Position numbers and translations under genes: made by a program. Of a DNA stretch of 64,000 bases, positions 23,756-34,650 are shown one piece after another (within the stretch, counting starts at the first letter, position 1; every line of letters starts with the position of its first letter). The notes beneath the pieces were generated by a model. That model saw only the letters and a list, made by a program, of their open reading frames with translations, ran no database searches and had not been told where the DNA came from. Origin of the DNA: Setophaga petechia (Eukaryota > Chordata > Aves > Passeriformes > Parulidae); contig JANCRA010000116.1 of the NCBI GenBank assembly GCA_024362935.1, forward strand, positions 556,501 through 620,500, in the 5' to 3' direction.

Positions 23756-24056
23756 GTTTAACTTTAGGTGAGCTTGAGAATTCCCCCACAAGCCCTGGGT
23801 TTGTTATGCTAAGCTGTCCAAGTCCTGCTCCCCCATTGGCTATGCCCTGTTATGTATCCCCTATATGTTACACTAAGTTCTGCTCCCCTATTGGTCACTT
23901 GTTTCCCCTATATGGTTATAATTCCAGAACATTCCACCCCCAAGTGTATATATTATTGCTTTCCCTTTGTCTCAGGTCTTTGGATCCTGCCCCTCATGCT
24001 GTGCTCGATTTCTCCACATTTGCTGTTTTTCACTCCAGTATTAAAGTCCCTGGAGT
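23756..24056 (+). mobile_element. Probable LTR, partial or solo, joined to a minisatellite
   Basis: About 300 bp with two CCAAT-like attgg words (23840, 23893), a TATA-like tatatatt (23945-23955), and a poly(A)-like attaaag at about 24040. These occur in U3-R order on the plus strand. The right edge runs straight into the array at 24050, whose first unit overlaps the LTR-like tail. No retroviral coding sequence is adjacent. Confidence 0.55.
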
Positions 24057-25172
24057 CAGGGCTCAGAGAGGTTTGTCATGGTCACCTTCACCATGAAATC
24101 AGGGCCCAGAGAGGTTTGTCATTGTCACCTTCACCATGAAATCAGGGACCAGAGAGGTTTGTCATTGTCACCTTCACCATGAAATCAGGGCCCAGAGAGG
24201 TTTGTCATGGCCACTGTCACTGCACTGGAGTCAGGGCCCAGAGAGGTTTGTCAGCCACCCTCACCCTGAAATCAGGGACCAGAGTTTTGTCATGGCCACC
24301 CTCAGCTCCTGGAGTCAGGAACCAGGGAGGTTTGTCATGGCCCACTCAGTTCCTGGAGTCAGGAACCAGGGAGGTTTGTCATGACCGCCCTCACTGCCCT
24401 GAAATCAGGGACCAGAGAAGTTTCTCATGGTCACCCTCACTGCCAAGGAGTCAGGAACCAGAGAGGTTTGTTGGCCACCCTCACTGCCCTGGGATCAGGG
24501 CCCAGGGAGGTTTGTCATGGCCACTCTCTGTCCCTGAAATCAGGATCCAGAGAGGTTTGTCATGACCACCCTCACCCTGGAATCAGGGCCCAGGGAGGTT
24601 TGTCATGGCCACCTTCACCATGAAATCAGGGCCCAGAGAGGTTTGTCATGGCCACTGTCACTGCACTGCACTGGAGTCAGGAACCAGAGAAGTTTGTCAT
24701 GGTCACCCTCACTGCCCTGGGATCAGGGCCCAGGGAGGTTTGTCATGACCACCTTCACCATGAAATCAGGAACCAGAGAGGTTTGTCAGCCACCCTCACC
24801 CTGGAATCAGGGCCCAGGGAGGTTTGTCATGACCACCTTCACCATGAAATCAGGGCCCAGAGAGATTTGTCATAGCCACCCTCACCCTGAAATCAGGACC
24901 CAGGGAGGTTTGTCAGGGTCACCCACACCCTGAAATCAGGAACCAGAGAGTTTGTCATGGCCAACCTCACTGCCCTGGGATCAGGAACCAGGGAGGTTTG
25001 TCATGGCCACCCTCACCATGAAGTCAGGAACCAGAAAGGTTTGTCAGCCACCCTCACCCCAAAGTCAGGGCCCAGGGAGGTTTGTCAGCCACCCTCACCC
25101 CAAAGTCAGGCCCCAGGGAGGTTTGTCATGGCCCCCCTCACCCCAAAGGCAGGGCCCAGGGCTGTTTGTCAC
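24050..25172. repeat. Minisatellite, about 45-52 bp unit
   Basis: About 25 units built from the words gagaggtttgtcatggcca, ccctcac and a variable linker (tgccctg, catgaaa, cctggag) followed by tcagggcccag. It ends only about 22 bp from the SFXN5 W5 donor at 25194. Confidence 0.96.
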
Positions 25173-25194
25173 CTCACAGGGACAGCCGGCTCAC

Positions 25195-25251
25195 CTTGCT
25201 CGCGTTGCGGTTTGCATAGTTCACACACGCGTTGTGGCTCTGGTTCAACCA
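25195..25251 (-). CDS. SFXN5: Sideroflexin-5 exon W5
   Basis: The exon reads [19 protein letters not shown], 19 codons with phase 0 at both ends. The Asn-rich segment after the first helix, with NYANRN, is strongly conserved in the family and places this exon firmly. The acceptor ends in cgcag and the donor is gtgagc. A 45-52 bp minisatellite (24050-25172) ends only about 20 bp beyond the donor. Several CpG dinucleotides sit inside the exon, unlike the surrounding repeats. Confidence 0.97.
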
Positions 25252-25507
25252 CTGCGGGACAGAGAGACACAGAATCAGCACCAACCCAACAGAATCTGAC
25301 CTTCTGGGAGTTCTGAGGGAGATCTCATCTGCCCTTGGACTGCTCCCAGCTCAGCACCTCGCTGGTGCAGGGTCTAGGTGTGAGTTGATGCCCTTCAAAC
25401 GGAGGGATGGGAATTCCAAGGTGTCTGATGTCCCGAGGGCAGCTCTGCTTCCCTGGATGGACAACTCCTCTCCTGGCCCCATCTCCCTCACTGTTTTGGG
25501 TTTTAAT

Positions 25508-26035
25508 CCCACAGAATCCCAGGATCACTGAGGCTGGAAAATCCCTGCAAGGTCACCGAGCCCAGGCTGTGCCCAATCCCCCCTTGTTCCCAGCCCAGAG
25601 CTCTGAGTGCCCTGTCCAGGCCTTCCTTGGACACCTCCAGGGATGGGGACTCCAAACCTCCCTGGGCAGCCCCTTCCAATATCCAATCTCCTTTAACATG
25701 AAGAAATTCCTCCTGGTGTCCTGGCCAAGCCCATGTGCAGTCAGGATGCAGCAGGGCCATTCCAGCAGGCCCTTGCTGAGCTCCACAGGCTCCCAGGAGG
25801 CTCCTGAGGAGCAGGAGATGAGCAGATGGCCCAGCTTATGGACACACATGGCATTAAACAGGCTGGAACGGAGCACTTGGGGCTGCCCCTGAATCCCTGG
25901 AAGTGTCCAAGGCCAGGCTGGACAGGTCTTGAAGCACCCTGGGATGGTGGGAGGTGTCCCTGCTCACCTGGGGTGGAATGGGATGGGATTTACGATCCCT
26001 TCCCACCCAAACCAGCCTGGGATTCCACCCCAGAT
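25508..26035. mobile_element. Inverted pair of CR1 fragments
   Basis: 25508-25850 is a reverse-orientation CR1 end (cacagaatcccaggatcac, later aagaaattcctcctggtgtc). 25870-26035 is a forward CR1 3' end (ggggctgcccctgaatccc through cacccaaaccagcctggga). The two face each other and could form a weak stem in RNA. Confidence 0.8.
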
Positions 26036-27692
26036 GTCCCTAAACAGGGTGGGTGAGTGGCCTCCAAAGCCCTGAGTGACCCAGGATGTCCCCAGCCACC
26101 CCTCCTGTGGGACAGCTCCCAGCCAAACCCAGCAGAGCCCAAACTCCAGGCAGATCCCCACACTCCAGGCAGATCCCACTGTGCTCTGAGCCTTCCTGAC
26201 TGCACAGCCCCATCCCCACTCTCAGTGCAGACAATAAAAAGACATTTGCCACAGAAAGGAGGCTGAAAATAACTCGTTCCTTGCTTTCAGCTGCCGACGG
26301 AATCACACTCGTGGTGTGTTTACTATGGAGCTCTCCTTCCCGTGCCTGCTTCCTCCCCTTACTCTTAATTCCCAGAATCTGAAGGGGAAATCACACCAGC
26401 ACCTCCCCACACACAGATTGTTTTCCCCCAGAGTTCCTGTAGCAGACTCAGTGCAGGAGTCCTGGGCTTTGCCACGCACATCTATTCCCAAAATTCCCAG
26501 CAACAGGGCTTCCCATCATCCCCAGCCCTTCCAACACCCTTCCCCAAGGAAAATCCCAGCTCCTCATCCTCCCAAAGGCAGATGGGTGAGCTTAGGACCA
26601 GCACCTCCATGGATGTGCACATGGAAAAACCATTTACACCTGGACAAAATCACTCCAAAATCTGATTTTTGCTTCTGGCCTGCTCTGCCTCTTCCTTGCC
26701 ACAGCACAGGAAGGTGTGGGATGAAAAAGGGAGCTCAGATTTGTTTCCAGCCCCTTTCAGGTCTTTCCCTGAATGGATCCAGGCACATCCTGTCCCTACA
26801 GCATGGCCAGGAGGGACAGCAAAACCCAGCTCTTCCCTCCTGCCCTGGGATGTGAGATTTGTGTGTGTTCTATTGCACCTGTCAGAGGTGGGACAGGTAT
26901 CTGCTGCTCATTGGGCAGTTTCTTTATCTCTTCCACAGCCAATCCTCCCTCCAGGAGATCTCTGCTGTTCATGGGCCATTAATTAATTATCTTCTGTTCA
27001 TGGGCCATTAATTATTAATTATCTGCTGTTAATGGGCCATTAATTATTAGTTATATTCTGTCCAGGGCCAGTGAGTGTCCCTGCAGGGCTGATCCAATTC
27101 CATCATCCCATGGGGAGATGCTCCACCCAGGGCAGGAGCCAAGCATTCCTACCTGGATATAATCTGAGGTTTCAAACATTCCTACCTGGATATAATCTGA
27201 GGTTTGGGACACCCCAGCAGCCTTTGCCCCCTGCACTCCCAGAGGAGCAGCTTTCTGCTGCCCTGCATGGCCAGAGGGAGCCCAGGCCCATCTCCAGCAG
27301 CCCTGGAGCTGCAGAGGAAAACTCCCCCCTTGTGCAGGATCCCTGCTCCAGCAGAACCACAGCTGGCACTGCAGGAGGGCTGAGCCCCCCTGGCATGGGG
27401 CTGGGACACCAGCCTGGCACACAGGGTGCCAGCTCCTGTTTCTGACTCTGGCAGTGATTTGTTTTCTTTTTGTTTGTACTACTGCATTTGTATCTTTAAT
27501 TTTCCTATTAAAGAACTGTTATTCCTATTCCCACATCTTTCCCTGAGAGCCCCTTAATTTCAAAATTATAATAACTCACAGGGAGGGGATTTACATTTTC
27601 CATTTCAAGGGAGGCTCCTGCCTTCCTTACAGACACCTGGCTTTTCCAACAGAGACACCTCCCCACATTCCCACCCTTCCCAAGGATCTCAC
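26036..27692. other. Mostly non-repetitive intron with two small repeats
   Basis: Single-copy text. 26961-27056 holds three 31-32 bp units (tctgctgttcatgggcc, then ttaattattaattat). 27147-27206 holds two 29-bp units (cattcctacctggatataat). 26200-26340 looks well preserved and may be a conserved noncoding element. No exon apart from W4 downstream. Confidence 0.6.
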
Positions 27693-27746
27693 CTGCCAAA
27701 ACACAGTGGAGGCCAGGGTCTGGTTGGGCAGGAGGAGACCAACAAC
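27693..27746 (-). CDS. SFXN5: Sideroflexin-5 exon W4 (first membrane helix)
   Basis: The exon reads VVGLLLPNQTLASTVFWQ, a hydrophobic stretch that forms most of a membrane helix in sideroflexins. The wording with NQT and FWQ is that of SFXN5 as I recall the paralogues. It has 54 nt, with phase 0 at both ends. The acceptor is preceded by a purine-containing stretch ending in ttgcag, and the donor is gtgaga. The reading frame on the acceptor side joins exactly to the Ile codon that ends W3. Confidence 0.97.
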
Positions 27747-28530
27747 CTGCAAGAGGAGAGATTCTCTCTTTATTAAAGCATCCCTGCTTTGCTCTCCGTG
27801 CTTCTCCAGGCATGCAAACAGCCAAGCTGATTTCCAGGGACTTGAATAAATTATCCTCATTTCTGGCTCTATTTCATTCCTGTTATTTTTGTCCTCCCAG
27901 TCATTATCAGCCTCCTGTCTCTCCATTTTCCAGGGGTGGAACTGGCTGATGTCACTGAGCCCCTGAAAGCTCTGCACCTTTAATTACCATCATTAATAAT
28001 CACCTGCTTGTGCACTGCCCAAAAACCCCACGAAAACCCAAACAATTCCCTAATCCAGGTGTTTCTGGAGGGAAACACAAACCCTGCAAGGAGACAAGAA
28101 TTCAAAGCTGCCACTACTGGCAGTGAATGGGGAATTCTCATTTTCCTTTGGCACATTCCCTCTTTGGGGCACCAGGAAAAAACCCCACTGGAATCTGAGG
28201 ACAGCAGAGGCAGCTGGGAGCACCTTGCTGCTGTTTGGGAGCCTGGGGGTTATTTTCATTACATTTATTTTAATTAATTCATCTTTTTTGATGTGTCACT
28301 GTCCCCCCAAGGCTCGGGGCAGCCCAGCCCAGCACATCTGGCCAGATGTTCCCTGCTGGGGCCTGCACTGGGACACCAGAGGCTCTGCAAGGTCACTGCT
28401 GGCAGCACCTGAGGCCACACAGGTGTGTCCTGGGCCTGGGGTGTCCTGGGCCTGGGGTGTCTGACAGCAGCAGGGACACAGCTCTGCAAATCCATCCCTG
28501 ACACCCCAAACACCCGCCTGAGGGCCAGCC
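27747..28530. other. Non-repetitive intron upstream of W4 (transcript sense)
   Basis: No gene or array was recognised. A 16-bp duplicated phrase (cctgggcctggggtgt) occurs at 28429 and 28446. Confidence 0.5.
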
Positions 28531-29598
28531 TGCCTGCTTTAAAGCAGTTTTCTTCTTGTTTTAGGGCCATTTTTCCTGTTTTAGGGCCATTTTTCCTGGT
28601 TTAAGGCAGTTTTTCTTGTTTTAGGACCATTTTTTTCCTGGCTTAGGGCAATTTTTTCCCTCTTCAGGGCCATTTTTCCTGCTTTGGGGCATTTTTTTTC
28701 TTGTTTTAGGGCCATGTTTCCTGTTTTCAGGCAGTTCTTCTTGTTTTAGGGCCACTTTTCCTCGTTAAAGGCAGTGTTCCTTTTTTTAGGACCATCTTTC
28801 CTGCTTCAGGGACATTTTTACTGCTATAGAGCAATTTTACTTGTTTTAGGGACATTTTTTGCTGGTTTAGGACATTTTTCCCTGTTTTAGGGTCTTTTTT
28901 TCCTGGTTTAAGGCAGATTTTCTTGTTTTAGGGCCATTTTTTCCTGGTTTGGGGCCACTTTTCCTTGTTTAAGGCAGTTTTTCTTTTCTTAGGACCATCT
29001 TTCCTGCTTTAGGGACATTTTTACTGCTATAGAGCAATTTTACTTGTTTTAGGGACATTTTTTGCTGCTTTAGGGCATTTTTTCCTGTATTAGGGTCTTT
29101 TTTCCTGGTTTAAGGCAGATTTTCTTGTTTTAGGGCCATGTTTCCTGTTTTCAGGCAGTTCTCCTTGTTTTAGGGCCATTTTTCCTGCTTTCAGGCAGTT
29201 TTTCTTTTCTTAGGACCGTCCTTCCTGCTTTAGGGACATTTTTCCTGCTACAGAGCTATTTTTCTTATTTTAGGGCCATTTTCCTGCTTTAGGGCATTTT
29301 TTCTTGTTTTAGGGCCACGTTTCCTGCTTTAGGGTCACATTTCCTGCTTTAGGGCCATTTTTTCCTGGTATAAGCCCATTTTTCTGTTTTAGGGCCATTC
29401 TCCCTGCTATAGAACCATTTTACTTGGTTTAGGGCCATTTTTCCTGCTTTAGGGCCATTTTTTCCTGCTTTAGGGTAATTTTTCCTGGTTTCAAACAGTT
29501 TTTTTTCTTTTTTTAGGGCCATTTTTCTGTTTTAGAGCCACATTTCCTGGTTTAAAGCAGTTTTTCTTGTTTTAGTGCCATTTTTCCTGCTTCAGGCC
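28531..29598. repeat. Minisatellite, about 19-20 bp unit (ttttagggccatttttcctg)
   Basis: About 54 units with end variants cttgtt, ctggtt and ctgctt and core variants gcagt and acatt. A block of roughly 220 bp (ctgcttcagggacatttttac onward, near 28801 and again near 29003) is duplicated. In the SFXN5 transcript the array is purine-rich. Confidence 0.97.
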
Positions 29599-29875
29599 AT
29601 CAGAAGCTGAAGAGAAAAAGGATGCAAAGGGGACCCCAAGGACCAACCCCACAAACACAGCCAGGACAAAGAATTCCCAGCAGGACAAGACAGCCCTGCC
29701 ACCCCTGCCTCACCCTGTGCCCTGAGCTCCCCACGTTTCTGGAGGAGTTTTCTGCCTTCAAAACCCCACGGAATTCAAAGGTTGAGCAATTTTGAACTCC
29801 ATCCATTCCCTCCAAACGCTGGGAGCTCATCCCCACCCTCAGCCCTTCCCCAGAGCATCCTCACAGCTCATTCCC

Positions 29876-30724
29876 AGGAATCTGGGAAGGGATGGGATGG
29901 GATGGGATGGGATGGGATGGGATGGGATGGGATGGGATGGGATGGGATGGAGTCCTGTCCTCCCAGCTCATTCCCAGGAATTTGGGGAGGGATGGGATGG
30001 AGTTCTGTCTTCCCAACTCATTCCCAGGGATTTAGGAAGGGATGGGATGGAGTTCTGTCCTCCCAGCTCATTCCCAGGGATCTCAGAAGGGATGGGATGG
30101 AGTCCTGTCCTCTCAGCTCATTTCCTGGAATTTGGGAAGGGAAGGGAAGGGATGGGATGGGATGGGATGGGATGGGATGGGATGGGATGGGATGGGATGG
30201 GATGGAGTCCTGTCCTCCCCAAATTCATTCCCAGGAATTTGGGAAGGGATGGGATGGAGTCCTGCCCTCCCAGCTCATTCCCAGGGATTTGGGAAAGGAT
30301 GGGATGGAGTCCTGTCCTCCCAACTCATTCTGAGGAATCTGGGGAGGGATGGGATGGAATCCTGACCTCCCAGCTCATTCCCTGGAATTTGGGAAGGGAT
30401 GGGAAGGAGTCCTGTCCTCCCAACTCATTCCCAGGAATTTGGGGAGGGAAGGAATGCAGTCCTGCCCTCCCAGCTCATTCCCAGGAATCTGGGGAAGGAT
30501 GGGATGGGATGGGATGGGATGGGATGGGATGGGATGGGATGGGATGGGATGGGATGGGACGGAGTCCTGTCCTCCCAGCTCATTTCCTGGAATTTGGGGA
30601 GGGATGGGATGGGATGGAGTCCTGTCCTCCCACATTCCCAGGGATGGGATGGAGTCCTGTCCTCCCAGCTCATTCCCTGGAATTTGGGAAGGGATGGGAT
30701 GGGATGGAGTCCTGCCCTCCAGGG
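29876..30724. repeat. Compound repeat: about 55-60 bp unit with nested (GATGG)n
   Basis: About 14 units of the form ggagtcctgtcctcccagct, then cattcccaggaatttggg and agggatgggatgg. In three places the gatgg pentamer has expanded to 11-14 copies (29886-29950, 30148-30204, 30497-30560). Pentamer growth inside a larger unit shows two levels of slippage. Confidence 0.96.
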
Positions 30725-31700
30725 GTGAGCTGGGGCCATCCCCAGGGATGGAGGGAACGTCTCAAACGGCGCTGAACAAAAGGGGGCCGGGGCTTGGGCG
30801 GCCTCGTTCCCTTCCCATCCCCTCTCCCTTCTCCTCCTCCTCCTCCAGCTTTTCCTCCCACTCTCGTGGAGTTGCAGGGACTTTGTTCCCTGGCCCGGAG
30901 CCAGCTCCCACTAATTTACGGCTCCGCTCCCCCCACGCGGAGCTCGGCATTAATTAACGCGGCCCCAAACGAAGCCTCCCCCCTAACCCCAACCCCAATC
31001 CCAAGCCCCTGGTGCCCCCCAAAGCAGTGGGAGGATGAGGCTGGGGAAGGAACGGGGCCAGGCAGAGGCTGGGGCTGAGCGCCGGGGGAAAATTCCGGCG
31101 GGGGAAAAATAAATAAATAAAGGAAAAAAAGAGCACCCAAAATCTGTATGACTGAAAGAGGCACGTTTAAATGCAAACTCTCCATATGTGCAAGAGTCTG
31201 TCAAGAAATGTACAATTTCACTTTTAATTACTGTCAGGGGAAAAAATAACTAAGAAGGAAAACAAAATATATATAAAAAAAAAAAAGAGCTCCTAAACAC
31301 TGGCGAAGTGTCAGTGACAGAATTTAATTGGTGATCAGGTGAGAAGGGCCCCTGGTGGCCCCAGAGCCACCCCGTGGACATCAGGGAGCTCTGAGCAGCC
31401 CCAGCTCAAACCCCAAATCCTGCCTAAGGTGGGACGGCCACCTGCAGCCCCAAATCCCCACTGGGTCCACAGAGATTCCCTAAAACCTCACCCAGACCCC
31501 GATTTTGGATGGCTGGGGAAAATCAGGGGCTGAGAGCTGTGGAGGCAGCAGGACTCTGCCCTCAAGGCCAAGCTTGAGCTGAATTTCCTAAAGGTGGATA
31601 AATCCTCCCCCAAAAAAGGAAAGAGCAGCCTGGGGAAGAGGCTCCAGCCCAGCAGCTGCTTTGTAGGGGAAGAATTCCAGGGGCTGGATCCTCTCCCTCC
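30725..31700. other. Non-repetitive intron; GC-rich patch and a candidate conserved element
   Basis: 30760-31110 has scattered CpGs and C/T-rich text. 31130-31335 changes to AT-rich single-copy sequence with words such as cacgtttaaatgcaaactc and tttcacttttaattactgtc. Octamer-like and homeodomain-like cores of this kind are common in vertebrate noncoding enhancers. An A run is at 31278-31288. No exon was recognised. Confidence 0.4.
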
Positions 31701-33030
31701 TGGGCTGGGAATGGGAAAAAAGGGCAAAGCCAAACCCTGCACACTCACACAGGGCCCTCTGCAGTGGGGTCAGCCCCAAATCTGGGCTGGAAATGGGAAA
31801 AGGGCAAAGCCAAACCCTGCACGCTCACACAGAGCCCTCTGCTGTGGGGTCAGCCCCAAACCCAGGCTAGAAATGGGGAAAAAAGGGCAAACCCAGACCT
31901 GCACACTCACACAGACCCCTCTGCTGTGGGGTCAGCCCGAAACCTGGGCTGGAAAGGGGAAAAGGGCAAAGCCAAAGCTGCACATTCACACAGAGCCCAG
32001 GCTGTCCCTCTGCTGTGGGATCAGCCCCAAATCTGGGCTGGGAATGGGGAAAAAGGGCAAAGCCAAAGCTGCACATTCACACAGAGCCCTCTGTTGTGGG
32101 GTCAGCCCCAATCTGGGCTGGAAATGGGAAAAGGGCAAAGCCAAAGCTGCACATTCACTGAGACCCCTCTGCTGTGGGATCAGCCCCAAACCCGGGCTGG
32201 AAATGGGAAAAGGACAAAGCCAAACCCTGCACGCTCACACAGAGTTCAGGGTGTCCCTCTGTTGTGGGGTCAGCCCCAAATCTGGGCTGGGAATGGGGAA
32301 AGGGCAAAGCCAAACCCTGCACACTCACACAGAGCCCTCTGCTGTAGGGTCAGTCCCAAACCTGGGCTGGGAATGGGGAAAGGACAAAGATAAACCCTGC
32401 ACACTCACAGACAACCCAGGCTGTGCCTCTGCTGTGGGGTTCAGCCCCAAATCTGGGCTGGAAATGGGGAAAAGGGCAAAGCCAAACCCTGCACAGAGCC
32501 CTCTGCTGTGGGGTCAGCCCTAAACCCAGGTTGGAAATGGGAAAAGGACAAAGCCAAACCCTGGACACTCACAGAGACCCCTCTGCTGTGGGGTCAGCCC
32601 CAAACCTGGGCTGGAAAGGGGAAAAGGGCAAACCCAAAGCTGCACATTCACACAGAGCCCAGGCTGTCCCTCTGCTGTGGGATCAGCCCCAAATCTTGGC
32701 TGGAAATGGGGGAAAGGGCAAAGCCAAACCCTGCACATTCACACAGAGCCCTCTGCTGTGGGGTCAGCCCCAAACCTGGGCTGGAAATGGGGAAAAAGGG
32801 CAAAGCCAAACCCTGCACACTCACACAGAGCCCTCTGCTGTGGGGTCAGCCCCAAATCTGGGCTGGGAATGGGGAAAGGACAAAGATAAACCCTGCACAC
32901 TCACAGACAGCCCAGGCTGTGCCTCTGTTGTGGGGTCAGCCCCAAACCTGGGCTGGAAATGGGGAAAAAAGGGCAAACCCAAAGCTGCACATTCACACAG
33001 AGCCCTCTGCTGTGGATCAGCCCCAAACCC
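31701..33030. repeat. Minisatellite, about 75-80 bp unit
   Basis: About 17 units containing gggctggaaatggggaaaag, then gcaaagccaaaccctgcac, actcacacagagccc and tctgctgtggggtcagcccc. Some units carry a 12-15 bp insertion (caggctgtccc). Long open frames on both strands over it are periodic and were not accepted as genes. Confidence 0.97.
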
Positions 33031-33264
33031 CAAAGGATGGAGAGGCCAAGCCCAGGGCAGGGCCATGGGGAGAGGGAACATTGCCGGGATTTGGGATTTG
33101 GGATTTGGAGGTGTCAGGGGAGCTGCTGCCCACATCCCATTATTCCCCCCAAGCCTTAATCCCCTCACAATGAGCTACCCCAGACTGGATTATTGTGCAG
33201 GGAAACCCCCGGGGAGGGGGACGGCCCTAAACTGCTCATCCCCACCCCGCTCACGGCCCGGGGC

Positions 33265-33364
33265 NNNNNNNNNNNNNNNNNNNNNNNNNNNNNNNNNNNN
33301 NNNNNNNNNNNNNNNNNNNNNNNNNNNNNNNNNNNNNNNNNNNNNNNNNNNNNNNNNNNNNNNN
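33265..33364. other. Assembly gap (100 N)
   Basis: Exactly 100 undetermined bases, the conventional placeholder for a gap of unknown size. It lies in the W3-W4 intron between a GC-rich left flank (ending ctcacggcccggggc) and ordinary intron on the right. Confidence 0.99.
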
Positions 33365-33689
33365 AAGGGTGGCAGCCCTGAGCCAGGCCTAGAGCACCCC
33401 GGCTTTAAGGAGATTTAATTTAATTTAGTTTATTTTGCTCCTTCATTTTACTGGACCAAGAAGCTGAGCTGGTGGCTTTGAGGATAAAATGCTTTTTGGG
33501 GTAAAGTGCCTCAGTTTCCCACAAATCTGGGCAAAATGAACCATTCCTGCTTGGATGAGGCGACATTTCAGCAGGAGGAGAACAGGCAGGATTGTCTCCC
33601 TTCTGCCTTTGGCCATGGAGAGCACCCAAACACTCCCAAAATTCCCCAAAACAAGGAGAAATCACCCTCAGGCACAGCCTCGGGAGCTT
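33365..33689. other. Non-repetitive intron after the gap
   Basis: Single-copy in appearance, with a short tttaatttaatttagttt run. No exon was recognised. Confidence 0.5.
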
Positions 33690-34450
33690 CATGTAACCCA
33701 ATTTCATTCGAGGTTATTTATCTGCTATTGAGGTTATTTTTCTATCAATATATTGAGGGTATCTTATATTAAACATCAGGTTATTGATGAATTAACCCAA
33801 CCCCCTGTTCAAGGTTATTTATCTGCTATTGAGGTTATTTATCTATCAGTATATTGAGGTTATTAAACATCAGGTTATTGATGAATTAACCCAACCTCTA
33901 TTCAAGGTTATTTATGTACTATTTACGTTATTTATCTATTAATGCATTGAGGTTATTTTGTATTAAATACCAGGTTATTGATGAATTAACCCAATTTCAT
34001 TCGAGGTTATTTATCTGCTATTGAGGTTATTTATCTATCAGTATATTGAGGTTATTCTGTATTAAACATCAGGTTATTGATGAATTAACCCAATTTCATT
34101 CGAGGTTATTTATCTGCTATTGAGGTTATTTTTCTATCAATATATTGAGGTTATTGTGTATTAAACATCAGGTTATTGATGAATTAACCCAATTTCATTC
34201 GAGGTTATTTATCTACTATCAAGGTTATTCATTTATTCACATGGAGAGGTGATTTTTTTATTATCTATCAGGTTATCATGAATTAACCCAGCCTCTGTTT
34301 AATTATCTACTATTGAGGTTATTTATTTATTCATATGGAGAGGTTATTTTGTATTAAATATCAGGCTATTGATGAACTAACCCAGCCTCTGTTTGAGGTT
34401 ATTTATCCATTTAAAATCATTCCCCACAAGCCTCCTTCAGCACCTTCAGC
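33690..34450 (+). repeat. AT-rich minisatellite, left arm of a palindrome
   Basis: About seven higher-order units of roughly 100 bp. Each contains gaggttatttatctgctatt, then tctatcaatatattgaggtt, then aggttattgatgaattaaccc. The last part before the spacer reads gaggttatttatccattta, then aaatcattccccacaag. These inner-edge words recur in reverse complement at 34651-34720. Confidence 0.95.
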
Positions 34451-34650
34451 TTTCCCACTTCCTCTTCATATTTGGATTAATTAACCCAAATGAGGGCACA
34501 CAGCACTGCCTGGCTGAGCTGGAGCTCCTCACGTTGGGAGGAGACCCTTAAACCACAGAAATGCAAAATAAAAGTGTCCAAAAATGAAATCTGAGAGTTG
34601 CAGGAGCTGCATTTTGCCAGCAAGGAGTTCAGATTTGCAGAGGGAAGGAT
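34451..34650. other. Spacer of the palindrome, about 200 bp
   Basis: Unique text between the two inverted array arms. It contains aaaccacagaaatgcaaaa and no open frame of note. Confidence 0.75.

Noticed and set aside
24050..25172. Direct-repeat array considered as a CRISPR
   Set aside because: The repeats are degenerate, spacers are not unique, unit length varies, and the host is a vertebrate.
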